From assembly GCF_035556095.1 (NCBI RefSeq), contig NZ_DATMFT010000016.1, positions 62,001 to 126,000 of the forward strand: a DNA stretch of 64,000 nucleotides, written 5' to 3'. Below, piece by piece: positions 35,980-44,738 of the stretch; position 1 is the first letter of the stretch; each line of letters starts with the position of its first letter. A program made the position numbers and the translations under genes. Source of the stretch: Parapedobacter sp035556095. GTDB lineage: Bacteria; Bacteroidota; Bacteroidia; Sphingobacteriales; Sphingobacteriaceae. The notes under the pieces are model-generated. The model worked only from the letters and a program-made list of their open reading frames with translations. It did not search any database and was not told the origin of the DNA.

Positions 35980-37638
35980 ATGAAATACATAAAGATAATT
36001 GTAATCTGTTCAATATTAATACCGCTTTTCGGAGGGTGTAATAAGCCGCTGGATTATAGTGAAGCGTCGTTTTATGGGGAAGATGCGGTGCTGAATAGTC
36101 CGAGCCTCTATAAGGCACTTTTGACTACGATTTATGCATACCTGCCCACTGACTTTAACAGTATTGATGGCGCGATGCGGGCGTCGGCATCCGATGACGC
36201 GGTGCATGTGTGGGATTTATCTGCCATTAAGAGATTCAACGATGGAAGCTGGAGTGCCTTACAACCGCTTGACGATCAATGGGGCCACTTGTATACTGGA
36301 ATCCGCTCAGCTAACCTGTTCCTGCAAAAATCGGAAGGACAGACATTTGAAGATCTAAGGTATAACGACGGTTATCGGGAGATGATGATTCAATACGATA
36401 ACTACCCCAACGAAGCCCGATTCTTGAGAGCGTTTTTTTATTTTGAATTGATTAAGCGGTATGGGGATGTTCCCTTGATTAAGACCCCATTAACCGTGCA
36501 AGAAGCTAATGCGGTGACTAGAACGCCCTATTACGACGTGGTCGATTTTATTGTTTCCGAATGTGACGACATCATTCCGAAATTGCCTACTTCCTACGCA
36601 AGCCTGCCGGGTGCCGAAACCGGACGTGCAACAAAAGGAGCCGCCCTTGCATTAAAAGCTCGTACGCTTTTATACGCCGCTAGTCCGTTGCATAACGTTT
36701 CAAACGACCAGACGAAGTGGGTGGCCGCAGCTACTGCGGCAAAAGAAATCATCGATATGCAACAATATTCGCTGGAGGGCAGTTATAAAAACGTCGTAAA
36801 CAACATTAATTCATCTGAATTGATATTGGAAACCAGACAAAACTTCTCGAATGCCTTTGAAGTGGCAAACTTTCCGGTAGGTTATGAAGGGGGAAATACG
36901 GGGACGTGCCCTACACAAAATCTGGTGGAGGCATATGAAATGCAGGAAACTGGGATGGACATTAACGAGCAAGAATCGGGCTTCGTTGCTCAAAATCCGT
37001 ATGCAGGTCGTGACCCCCGGATGTATGAAACCATCCTTTACAATGGTGCCACTTGGAAAAATTTGACTATAGAGGTTTGGCCTGGCGGATTCAATGGCCC
37101 TCCTCAGGAACGGGCTACCAAGACAGGGTATTATCTTAAAAAATACCTAATAGAAAGTATTTCATTAAATCCCGTCAACCCTACGACGCAGCAGCATGCC
37201 TGGGTGGTATTTCGCTATGGCGAGGTGTTGTTAAATTATGCGGAGGCTATGAATGAAGCATTTGGCCCCGATGTCAAGGGCCCCGGCACGTTGCAAATGA
37301 CCGCGAGCGAGGCGGTGAACTTTATACGGTGGCGGGCAGCAATGCCGGATTTTCCCGCAGCTATGTCGCAAGACGCCTTTAGGCAAAAATTGCGGAATGA
37401 ACGGCGGGTGGAGCTGGCCTTTGAGGATAGTCGTTTCTGGGATATCAGGAGATGGGGAATTGGTAATTCGACCGCAGAAATATATGGCGTGGACGTAAGC
37501 CGGAATAATTCGGGCCAGGTATCTTATACCCCGAAATTGGTTGAAACGCGTGTTTGGCACGACAAAATGAATTTGTACCCAATTGCACAGAATGAATTGT
37601 ATGTGAATAAAGCGCTTACACAAAACCCCAATTGGTAG
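35980..37638 (+). CDS. susD: SusD/RagB-type nutrient-binding lipoprotein
   Basis: A 552-residue lipoprotein (lipobox FGGC). SusD motifs: NEARFLRAFFYFELIKRYGD, ALALKARTLLYAASPLHN, VFRYGEVLLNYAEAMNEAFG, RNERRVELAFEDSRFWDIRR and the terminal QNPNW. It partners the short SusC at 33120. Four consecutive Sus genes imply two import systems in one operon, possibly for glycan products of different size. The next gene starts 5 bases after the stop. Confidence 0.95.
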   Translation: MKYIKIIVICSILIPLFGGCNKPLDYSEASFYGEDAVLNSPSLYKALLTTIYAYLPTDFNSIDGAMRASASDDAVHVWDLSAIKRFNDGSWSALQPLDDQWGHLYTGIRSANLFLQKSEGQTFEDLRYNDGYREMMIQYDNYPNEARFLRAFFYFELIKRYGDVPLIKTPLTVQEANAVTRTPYYDVVDFIVSECDDIIPKLPTSYASLPGAETGRATKGAALALKARTLLYAASPLHNVSNDQTKWVAAATAAKEIIDMQQYSLEGSYKNVVNNINSSELILETRQNFSNAFEVANFPVGYEGGNTGTCPTQNLVEAYEMQETGMDINEQESGFVAQNPYAGRDPRMYETILYNGATWKNLTIEVWPGGFNGPPQERATKTGYYLKKYLIESISLNPVNPTTQQHAWVVFRYGEVLLNYAEAMNEAFGPDVKGPGTLQMTASEAVNFIRWRAAMPDFPAAMSQDAFRQKLRNERRVELAFEDSRFWDIRRWGIGNSTAEIYGVDVSRNNSGQVSYTPKLVETRVWHDKMNLYPIAQNELYVNKALTQNPNW

Positions 37639-37643
37639 TGTGT

Positions 37644-38909
37644 ATGCGAACAGCAATAGACATACCCGTGAGGTTAATCATTAAAATCGCTCTCTTGTGT
37701 TCCCTCCAATGCAAAGCACAAACAGATATTTACAGAGAGGGACCCACCACTGCTGAAATAAGTGCTATGATAGCGCGTAATAGTCCGCTTAATGGTGCAA
37801 CTATTCCGGCAGATATGAGAGTGCGGCTAGGGGCTTCACACGTTGCGGGAAAGTACTTTCTAACCGAATCTCCATTTTTAACAGCGGGTAGTCAAGCCAT
37901 TCAACACCTAGGCATGGGAACGATTAAGCTGTGGCTCCAAGATAAGCCCGCAAGCGATTATCCGTACAATTCCGACTGGAATTTAAGTGAGCAGGCAAGC
38001 TTGGTTGAGATTGCGGCGCATCCCTATTTTAAAGCGGTCTTTGATATGCCATTCAAAACCTTTGCATTGAGTGTGCGTGGTGAAATAAATCTTCAGCAGG
38101 CGATGAAAGCATCAGCTACAGATTATGCCAAGGAAGAAGAGGCCATGTATCAATTGACTAAGTATCTGCTGCAAACTTATAAGGATAGGGAAGTGGTTTT
38201 TATTCTGCATAACTGGGAAGGCGATTGGTTGATGCGCGGTGGCACGAACGCGGCCGCGCAGTGGACAGCGGAGTCTTTTCCTCCCGATGTAGAGAAGCGT
38301 AGCGATGTCATGATCAACTGGTTTAGTGCTAGACAAACCGGGGTCGATCGGGCACGTGCTGAGATGGGAATAACAAACTGTAAGATTTATCACGCAATCG
38401 AAGTCAATAAGGTGCTTGATGGTCGAAAAGGTATTCCGTGTCTTACCTCCAATGTGCTTCCCTATGTAAAGACGGATATGGTGTCTTGGTCATGCTATGA
38501 AGGGTTGGCTGACCCGGTGGATCTTTGGCGGGGTATTGATTACATCAGAGAAAATATGAAATCTACTGGTGAATTTCCAGCTGTTCCTATTATGATTGGC
38601 GAAATTGGGATTCCCGAAAACGAAGGAACTGTTTTTGGAATTGCGGCACAAAATGGAAGAATTATAAAAGAAGAGCTTATTAAGCGCTGGGATAAGGCTA
38701 TGTCGGTTTTTATAACACAAGATATCCCCTATATTATACATTGGCAAGTTTACTGCAACGAGGTCAAAGAAGGTGTAAAAAATTCGTTGGTATACACGAA
38801 TGATCAATTGAGGGGATTTTGGCTTATTCGACCCGATGGTACAGAAAGTTACTCAGCTTCCTACTTAAGAAGTTTAATTCAAAATGCAGGAAAGAAACTT
38901 GGAAAGTAA
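37644..38909 (+). CDS. Secreted GH-A-like glycoside hydrolase candidate, unrecognised family
   Basis: A 421-residue protein with a signal peptide (cleavage near KAQ, residue 26) and a TIM-barrel pattern. Two glutamates sit in glycosidase-like contexts: Glu192 in HNWEGDW at the end of a beta-strand (VVFILHN) and Glu320 in IMIGEIGIPE. The 128-residue spacing fits the acid/base on strand 4 and the nucleophile on strand 7 of clan GH-A. Other conserved-looking pieces are GTIKLWLQD and PYIIHWQVYCNE, which resembles strand 8 with its Trp. I cannot name the family. It lies between the second SusD and a beta-helix protein, so a role in glycan cleavage at the surface is likely. Confidence 0.65.
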   Translation: MRTAIDIPVRLIIKIALLCSLQCKAQTDIYREGPTTAEISAMIARNSPLNGATIPADMRVRLGASHVAGKYFLTESPFLTAGSQAIQHLGMGTIKLWLQDKPASDYPYNSDWNLSEQASLVEIAAHPYFKAVFDMPFKTFALSVRGEINLQQAMKASATDYAKEEEAMYQLTKYLLQTYKDREVVFILHNWEGDWLMRGGTNAAAQWTAESFPPDVEKRSDVMINWFSARQTGVDRARAEMGITNCKIYHAIEVNKVLDGRKGIPCLTSNVLPYVKTDMVSWSCYEGLADPVDLWRGIDYIRENMKSTGEFPAVPIMIGEIGIPENEGTVFGIAAQNGRIIKEELIKRWDKAMSVFITQDIPYIIHWQVYCNEVKEGVKNSLVYTNDQLRGFWLIRPDGTESYSASYLRSLIQNAGKKLGK

Positions 38910-38935
38910 ATTCATCATTCGCAAATATTGTTACC

Positions 38936-40267
38936 ATGAAAACAAGTAAAAATCCATTAAAAACCAAAAGTACATTAGCGACCTTCCTCAATTTGTCGGC
39001 AGGTTTAACCATCAAAAGCCTTTTCTCCGTGATCATTACATTGATTCTTGCCGGAGGGTACCAGACACTTTCAGCAAGTAATGAAATTAACTATGACGGA
39101 CACTTGGTTAGTATCCAAAAGTTTGGAGTTAAACCTGGTAACACGGGGATGGAAAATGCCATAAACCTTCAAAAGGCAATAGACTGGGCGTCGGATAACG
39201 GAGCAGGATTGTATGTAGAACCGTCTGACGAACCTTATCATGTTGATGGGGGAATTGTGCTAAAAAGGAACGTATCACTGATTGGCGTACATGGTCCAAC
39301 CGCGAGGGGTACAGTACATTCTTCAAAGAAGCAACCCGTAGGAAGTGTTTTCAAGATTACCGACCGAGACCATGTTTTTATGACGGTTGAAAGTGCAACA
39401 CAGATAAAAGGCATTCAATTTTGGTATTCCGAACAAACTATTAATGATCCTGACGCAATCATACCCTATCCGGCTACCATCCAAACTTCTAAAACGAGTT
39501 CTACCCAGGGAGTATATCTGTCCTGTCTGACGTTCTATGGTGAATATTTAGCTATGGATTTCAATGCGGATGCTAAAAATATCTGCGAATCGATGATATT
39601 TGAACATTGTTATGGATATCCGTTAAGTGGTGAATTCATTAGAATAGATTACTGCTATGATATCCCTAGAATCCTGCATTGCCACGTGAATCCAGCTAAT
39701 CAACGCTTTATTGGGGGTGGATATAGTCGCGACGTGATTGATGCAGTTGTCGCGAAAAAGACGTTTACCTATTCAATCAATCATACGGACAACGCTCAAT
39801 TGATGGATGTTTTTACGTTCGGTTCGTACGGCGGAATACGATTGGGGGAGCAGTCTTATGGACAACTAACAAATTTCAATTTGGATTGTGTGGTTATCGG
39901 TATCTTGAAAGAGGGGGCTAATACCTTTAACCGTAATTGGCAGATTGCACAGGGCTCGATTATTGCCAATGCCGGTACCGATGTAGATATCATTCATCCG
40001 ATTGTAATAAAAGGCGAGGGCCATACGGCGATTACGAACGTAGAAGCCTTTTCCGGCGATAATCCCGCTTTGACAAACGTTGCAAAATCATATGATTTTA
40101 TGCTAATTGAGGGAAATAAAAAGCTCACCATATCGATGGTAGGTTGTAGGATGCGAGACTATATCTCCCCCACGCCCATCACGATTAATAATAAGAAGGC
40201 GATAATACATGCAATAGGGTGTATTGATAAAGATGAGAACATATATCATACTAAAGTTAGCGATTAG
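38936..40267 (+). CDS. Right-handed beta-helix protein (pectate lyase superfamily-like)
   Basis: A 443-residue protein. A long N-region precedes a hydrophobic segment (residues about 27-45, LFSVIITLILAGGYQ) that should act as signal peptide. The mature N-terminus has the Pectate_lyase_3/GH28-type opening: IQKFGVKPGNTGMENAINLQ, then AIDWASDNGAGLYVEPSDE. Short beta-helix rungs follow (GGIVLKRNVSLIGVHGP, CLTFYGEYLAMDF, AITNVEAFSGD). Such proteins bind or cleave polysaccharides. ATG 38936 is selected because the open frame before it (from 38819) overlaps the preceding gene and lacks a signal peptide. Confidence 0.75.
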   Translation: MKTSKNPLKTKSTLATFLNLSAGLTIKSLFSVIITLILAGGYQTLSASNEINYDGHLVSIQKFGVKPGNTGMENAINLQKAIDWASDNGAGLYVEPSDEPYHVDGGIVLKRNVSLIGVHGPTARGTVHSSKKQPVGSVFKITDRDHVFMTVESATQIKGIQFWYSEQTINDPDAIIPYPATIQTSKTSSTQGVYLSCLTFYGEYLAMDFNADAKNICESMIFEHCYGYPLSGEFIRIDYCYDIPRILHCHVNPANQRFIGGGYSRDVIDAVVAKKTFTYSINHTDNAQLMDVFTFGSYGGIRLGEQSYGQLTNFNLDCVVIGILKEGANTFNRNWQIAQGSIIANAGTDVDIIHPIVIKGEGHTAITNVEAFSGDNPALTNVAKSYDFMLIEGNKKLTISMVGCRMRDYISPTPITINNKKAIIHAIGCIDKDENIYHTKVSD

Positions 40268-40320
40268 TTTAGTTTTATCGTACCCGTCATTCAACTTATA
40301 ATTTGCTACTGAAATCTGCT

Positions 40321-42231
40321 ATGCGTTACTTAACCTTATTTGGAATTGTTATCGGAGTCATGGGTTGTCGTCTGTCGTACGGGCAGACCAGCATGTCCGA
40401 TGCAATTGTTGTATTCGATCTGAGATATACCTTGGAAGGCACTTGGGAAGAACCACAGGCGGTGAAGCAGGCTTGGGATCATGCGCATACACTGGCGACG
40501 TTGCAGGGGTTGGTTAATAGAGAATCCCCTCGCTTGTATACGTACTTCGTGAAAAACGGTCAACACGATATCGACCGTTATTGGTGGAACAAGTACCGGG
40601 CTGAAGGCAAATGGCTTGCAAAGCGGGATACACTGGTGTATCCAGATATTCTTTCGTTGATCGCGGCATTTAGCGGCGATATCAAAGGCGTCGTCGTTTA
40701 TGACCCGAATGTGCCGGCTACCAGCAACGTAGCATCGGCAGTAGCCGGTGCTGACGGGCTGATTGCCGTCCGTTACGATCCCGATGAGGGGAGCCTCTAT
40801 CATCAGCTGGTGGAAACCGGGCTGCGCTTACCCGTAAAAGTTCGGCTGGTAAAAAAGAACGGGAAGCCGGTTTTTACAGGCTCGGGGAAGATACCTGGCA
40901 CTTCGCGTCCTTCAAGCGGATCGGCGAAAAATGACGCCTATCGGTGGTTTATTGAGCACTATCTAAAAAAGGGGAAATGCAATACCGCTTTTGGCGCTTA
41001 TTACATCGACCAATATTGGATGACCAATCCGACGCGGATAAATCGAAATCACCACACGTTATCCAACCATGACTACTTTGTCAGTCAAAAAGCCTTTTTC
41101 TTTGACCTTAGTCCCTGGGCGGACGAGCCGGCCACCGATGATCCTTCTCAACAGCCGGGGACAGACTTGGAAACACTGAAAGAATTTTTGCTATTGGCCT
41201 ATCAGCAAAATGGTAACGGGAATACATTTACTCATATCGGTGGATTTCCGCCATGGGCATTCAAGTATACCCAACATGCAGGTGGAAAGCACGGTGATGT
41301 ACCGACGGAGTGGGAATATTCTCGCATCATCAGTGCCTACAATGCATTTAAGGATGCAGACGCTATCGGGTACGGAGCCTTGGCCAATGCGTCGTTTTGG
41401 CAACACTATCCACTAAAGGACGTTTATCCCCAAGAGCAGGTCACTGACGAGGAATTGGTGGCACGCGGTTACCTCACGGCGGACGGTAAGCTGGTGGAAA
41501 ACGGAAAGGAATATCTGGTGTTTTACGTAGGCGACTACGACGCTGCTTCTTGGCTGTCCCAAACCACACCAACGCTGTGGGATGATCCCAACCGGGGGAA
41601 AGTGCCACTGATGTGGTGCATCAGTCCGGTTTTAGCGCAACGCGTCCCGATGGCGATGGAATACAGGAGGTCGTCGGCTACGCCAAACGACTATTTCGCA
41701 GCAGCGGACAACGGTGCCGGATATCTAATGCCCGGCATGTTGCAGGTGCCCCGAGATGTGTCTGGACTACCCGACGCCACAGCGCAGTGGGCTGTACACA
41801 ATATGCCGTATTATAAACAATGGGGTCTTTCCATTACGGGTTTTGTCATTGACGGGGAAGCGCCCGGTTTGAACAAAGACGGGCTGGACGCCTATGCACA
41901 GTTCAGTCCGGATGGCATTGTACCACAGAAAGTACCATTGACGCTACTGCATGACCGGATGCCGGTGCTGCGCTCGGATGAAGATGTCAATCAGGAAGAC
42001 CCGGCAACAGCTGCAGCGGTTATTGTAAACCGGGTAGACAAACGGCCTTTGCGTTTCCACTGGTTCCGCAATATTCTGAAATCGCCGAGCTGGTACGTGC
42101 AAGTGGTGGATGAAGTGCACAAACGTAATCCGAATATCGAGCTTTTGGACGGAGCTACTTTTTTTGCTTTATACCGGAAATACCTAGAAAACACGCCGGA
42201 AGCGGCGCGAGGCTCATGGCCGAATCACTAA
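40321..42231 (+). CDS. GxGYxYP-family putative glycoside hydrolase
   Basis: A 636-residue secreted protein. The signal peptide contains both a possible lipobox (GVMGC) and a type I site (SYGQ), so lipidation is uncertain. The family motif appears as GAGYLMP at 465-471, that is GxGYxMP rather than GxGYxYP. Other pieces fitting the family are FDLRYTLEG near the N-terminus, ATLQGLVNRESPRLYT, THIGGFPPWAFKYT and FYVGDYDAASWL. The enzyme activity of this family is not established to my knowledge. ATG 40321 is chosen over the in-frame TTG at 40303. Confidence 0.8.
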   Translation: MRYLTLFGIVIGVMGCRLSYGQTSMSDAIVVFDLRYTLEGTWEEPQAVKQAWDHAHTLATLQGLVNRESPRLYTYFVKNGQHDIDRYWWNKYRAEGKWLAKRDTLVYPDILSLIAAFSGDIKGVVVYDPNVPATSNVASAVAGADGLIAVRYDPDEGSLYHQLVETGLRLPVKVRLVKKNGKPVFTGSGKIPGTSRPSSGSAKNDAYRWFIEHYLKKGKCNTAFGAYYIDQYWMTNPTRINRNHHTLSNHDYFVSQKAFFFDLSPWADEPATDDPSQQPGTDLETLKEFLLLAYQQNGNGNTFTHIGGFPPWAFKYTQHAGGKHGDVPTEWEYSRIISAYNAFKDADAIGYGALANASFWQHYPLKDVYPQEQVTDEELVARGYLTADGKLVENGKEYLVFYVGDYDAASWLSQTTPTLWDDPNRGKVPLMWCISPVLAQRVPMAMEYRRSSATPNDYFAAADNGAGYLMPGMLQVPRDVSGLPDATAQWAVHNMPYYKQWGLSITGFVIDGEAPGLNKDGLDAYAQFSPDGIVPQKVPLTLLHDRMPVLRSDEDVNQEDPATAAAVIVNRVDKRPLRFHWFRNILKSPSWYVQVVDEVHKRNPNIELLDGATFFALYRKYLENTPEAARGSWPNH

Positions 42232-42235
42232 TTTA

Positions 42236-44548
42236 ATGATGCTCATGAAATCATATTGTAATATGCGTATAAAGTGGATCATATCTTTTTTTGTGGTATT
42301 CCATGTCGTGCCTTACCAGCTATTTGCGGGGAGTGACAGGAACCCAGTCGATCGAGTAAACCCTTTGATGGGAACAGATTCAAAGTTTGAATTGTCAAAT
42401 GGAAACCAATACCCGGTTATTGCGCTGCCCTGGGGGATGAATTTCTGGTCGCCACAAACCGGTAAAATGGGGAATGGGTGGCTATATCAATATTCGGCAG
42501 ACAAGATCCGTGGCATTAAACAAACTCATCAGGCCAGCGTATGGATAGGCGATTACGGTCAGTTTTCACTGATGCCGGTAACTGGAACGCTTAAGGTTGA
42601 TGAAGAGGAACGTGCGAGCTGGTTTTCCCATAAGGCCGAAATAGCGAAACCCCATTATTACAGTGTGTATCTGGCCGATCCAGACGTGACGGCAGAAGTC
42701 ACACCCACAGAGCGGGCTGCGAAATTCAGGTTTACCTACCCGGATACGGATAGCGCATACCTCGTCATTGATGCGTTTGACAACGGGTCATTTATCAAAA
42801 TAATCCCGGAAGAGCGTAAGGTGATTGGATATACTACAAAAAACAGTGGGGGCGTACCAGAGAATTTTAAGAATTATTTCGTCATCACATTTGATAAGCC
42901 CTTTACCTATGCAGCTACTTATGAAAGTAAGCAAAAACAGCATGGACTGGAATACGCTGGAAATCACGCTATCGGTGTAATCGCTTTTCAGACCAAGCAT
43001 GGTGAAAAGGTGCACGCCAATGTCGCCTCGTCATTCATCAGCCATGAGCAAGCGGAGCGAAATCTCAATGAACTCGGGAACGAGGGCTTTGATGCCATCA
43101 AAGCGAAAGGGGAGGCTATATGGAATGCTGAACTGGGTCGAATACAGGTCAGTGGGGGTACGGATGATCAATTGGCGACGTTTTATTCGTGCTTATACCG
43201 CGTTTTACTTTACCCCCGTAAATTTTATGAGTATGATGAGGATGGGAATATCGTGCATTACAGTCCATACAACGGGCAGGTTTTGCCAGGCTATATGTTT
43301 ACCGACAATGGTTTCTGGGATACTTTCCGTGCCGTATTTCCGTTTTTCAACTTGATGTATCCGACGCTGACGGGGCAGATTATGGAAGGCCTCGTGAACA
43401 CCTATAAAGAAAGTGGATGGCTTCCTGAATGGGCAAGCCCTGGACATCGGGAAAGCATGATTGGTTCCAATTCGGCATCCATCGTCGCTGAAGCTTATTT
43501 AAAAGGCGCACGGGGATATGACATCAATGCGTTATATGAAGCATTGCTGAAAAACAGCGAAAATGAAGGGCCGTTGAGTTCGGTAGGGCGACGCGGTGTG
43601 GACTATTACAACCGATTGGGATATGTCCCTTACGATGTCGGAATCAACGAAAATGCCGCACGTACGCTGGAATACGCCTACGATGACTTTGCCATTTACA
43701 GGTTAGCTAAGGAATTGGGCCGTCCGGCCGAGGAAATTAACCGGTTTGCCAAGCGCGCAGGCAACTATAAACACCTGTTTGATCCGGTATCCGGCTTGAT
43801 GCGCGGTAAGAACGAAGACGGCGCATTTCAGTCGCCTTTTAATCCGTTTAAATGGGGCGATGCATTTACTGAGGGTAACAGCTGGCATTATAGCTGGTCG
43901 GTGTTCCATGATATCCAAGGCCTGATCGATCTTATGGGCGGAAAGGAGAAATTCGTGGCGAAATTGGATTCTGTGTTCGCCCTGCCGCCGGTTTACGATG
44001 AAAGTTATTACGGCATCGTTATCCACGAGATACGGGAAATGCAGATTATGAATATGGGTCAATATGCCCATGGTAACCAGCCAATCCAGCACATGACGTA
44101 CCTATACAACTTTGCCGGGCAGCCCTGGAAGACGCAATATTGGGTTAGGGAGGTGATGGATAAGCTATATCATTCAGGACCTGACGGATACTGCGGAGAT
44201 GAAGACAACGGGCAAACTTCTGCGTGGTATGTGTTTTCGGCGTTGGGCTTCTATCCCGTTTGCCCGGCAATGGATCAATACGTGATCGGTTCTCCGCTTT
44301 TTGAAACCGCGACCTTGATGCTCGAAAATGGGAATCGGGTAACGATTGAAGCGCCGGGAAACCGTGCACAAAACCGGTATATCCGAAAGGCAACAGTAAA
44401 CGGTAAGGAATATACTAAAAATTGGTTCGATCATGGTGAATTGATGAAGGGTGGCAACGTCGTATTCGAGATGTCCGATAGCCCAAACAAACAACGGGGC
44501 GTGAAAGAACAGGATGTTCCCTACTCGTTTTCAACAAGCAAAAGATAG
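42236..44548 (+). CDS. GH92 family glycosidase (alpha-mannosidase family)
   Basis: A 770-residue secreted protein of the common GH92 form: VNPLMGTDSKFELSNGNQYP, PWGMNFWSPQTG, IKQTHQASVWIGDYGQF, DNGFWDTFRAVFPFFNLM, TEGNSWHYSW with Glu546, HGNQPIQHMTYLYNFAG and CGDEDNGQTSAWYVFSALGFYP with Asp655/Asp657. The Glu-to-Asp spacing (109 and 111 residues) equals that I recall for the catalytic residues of the characterised Bacteroides enzyme Bt3990. It differs clearly from the GH92 at 25853 and probably cleaves another alpha-mannosidic linkage. Several ATGs are possible (42236, 42245, 42263); all leave a signal peptide (ISFFVVFHVVPYQLFAG). Confidence 0.92.
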   Translation: MMLMKSYCNMRIKWIISFFVVFHVVPYQLFAGSDRNPVDRVNPLMGTDSKFELSNGNQYPVIALPWGMNFWSPQTGKMGNGWLYQYSADKIRGIKQTHQASVWIGDYGQFSLMPVTGTLKVDEEERASWFSHKAEIAKPHYYSVYLADPDVTAEVTPTERAAKFRFTYPDTDSAYLVIDAFDNGSFIKIIPEERKVIGYTTKNSGGVPENFKNYFVITFDKPFTYAATYESKQKQHGLEYAGNHAIGVIAFQTKHGEKVHANVASSFISHEQAERNLNELGNEGFDAIKAKGEAIWNAELGRIQVSGGTDDQLATFYSCLYRVLLYPRKFYEYDEDGNIVHYSPYNGQVLPGYMFTDNGFWDTFRAVFPFFNLMYPTLTGQIMEGLVNTYKESGWLPEWASPGHRESMIGSNSASIVAEAYLKGARGYDINALYEALLKNSENEGPLSSVGRRGVDYYNRLGYVPYDVGINENAARTLEYAYDDFAIYRLAKELGRPAEEINRFAKRAGNYKHLFDPVSGLMRGKNEDGAFQSPFNPFKWGDAFTEGNSWHYSWSVFHDIQGLIDLMGGKEKFVAKLDSVFALPPVYDESYYGIVIHEIREMQIMNMGQYAHGNQPIQHMTYLYNFAGQPWKTQYWVREVMDKLYHSGPDGYCGDEDNGQTSAWYVFSALGFYPVCPAMDQYVIGSPLFETATLMLENGNRVTIEAPGNRAQNRYIRKATVNGKEYTKNWFDHGELMKGGNVVFEMSDSPNKQRGVKEQDVPYSFSTSKR

Positions 44549-44642
44549 TACTAAATGAACTTGCAGGCAATCAATCCAATGACCATCGGGGTGAATGGTT
44601 AACGTTTATATGCGAAAATGGAAACACGATAATCATAGGTTC

Positions 44643-44658
44643 TCTTGTGTATACAAGT
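44643..44658. promoter_or_regulatory. GntR operator candidate 4
   Basis: TCTTGTGTATACAAGT, one base from the perfect dyad. It covers the TTG -33 element (44645-44647) 19 bases before the -7 box, exactly the geometry of site 3. This ties the haem-protein operon to the GntR regulon. Confidence 0.72.
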
Positions 44659-44666
44659 TGAATTAG

Positions 44667-44674
44667 TATATTTG
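44667..44674 (+). promoter_or_regulatory. Predicted -7 promoter element of the haem-protein operon
   Basis: TATATTTG fits TAnnTTTG, with the -33 TTG 19 bases upstream in the operator. Leader to the ATG at 44739 is about 58 bases. Confidence 0.65.
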
Positions 44675-44738
44675 CGTTAAGTGCAGTAGTGAAAGGACCG
44701 ATTCTGTACTTATCATAAACAATAGTGTTGCCGTAGTT

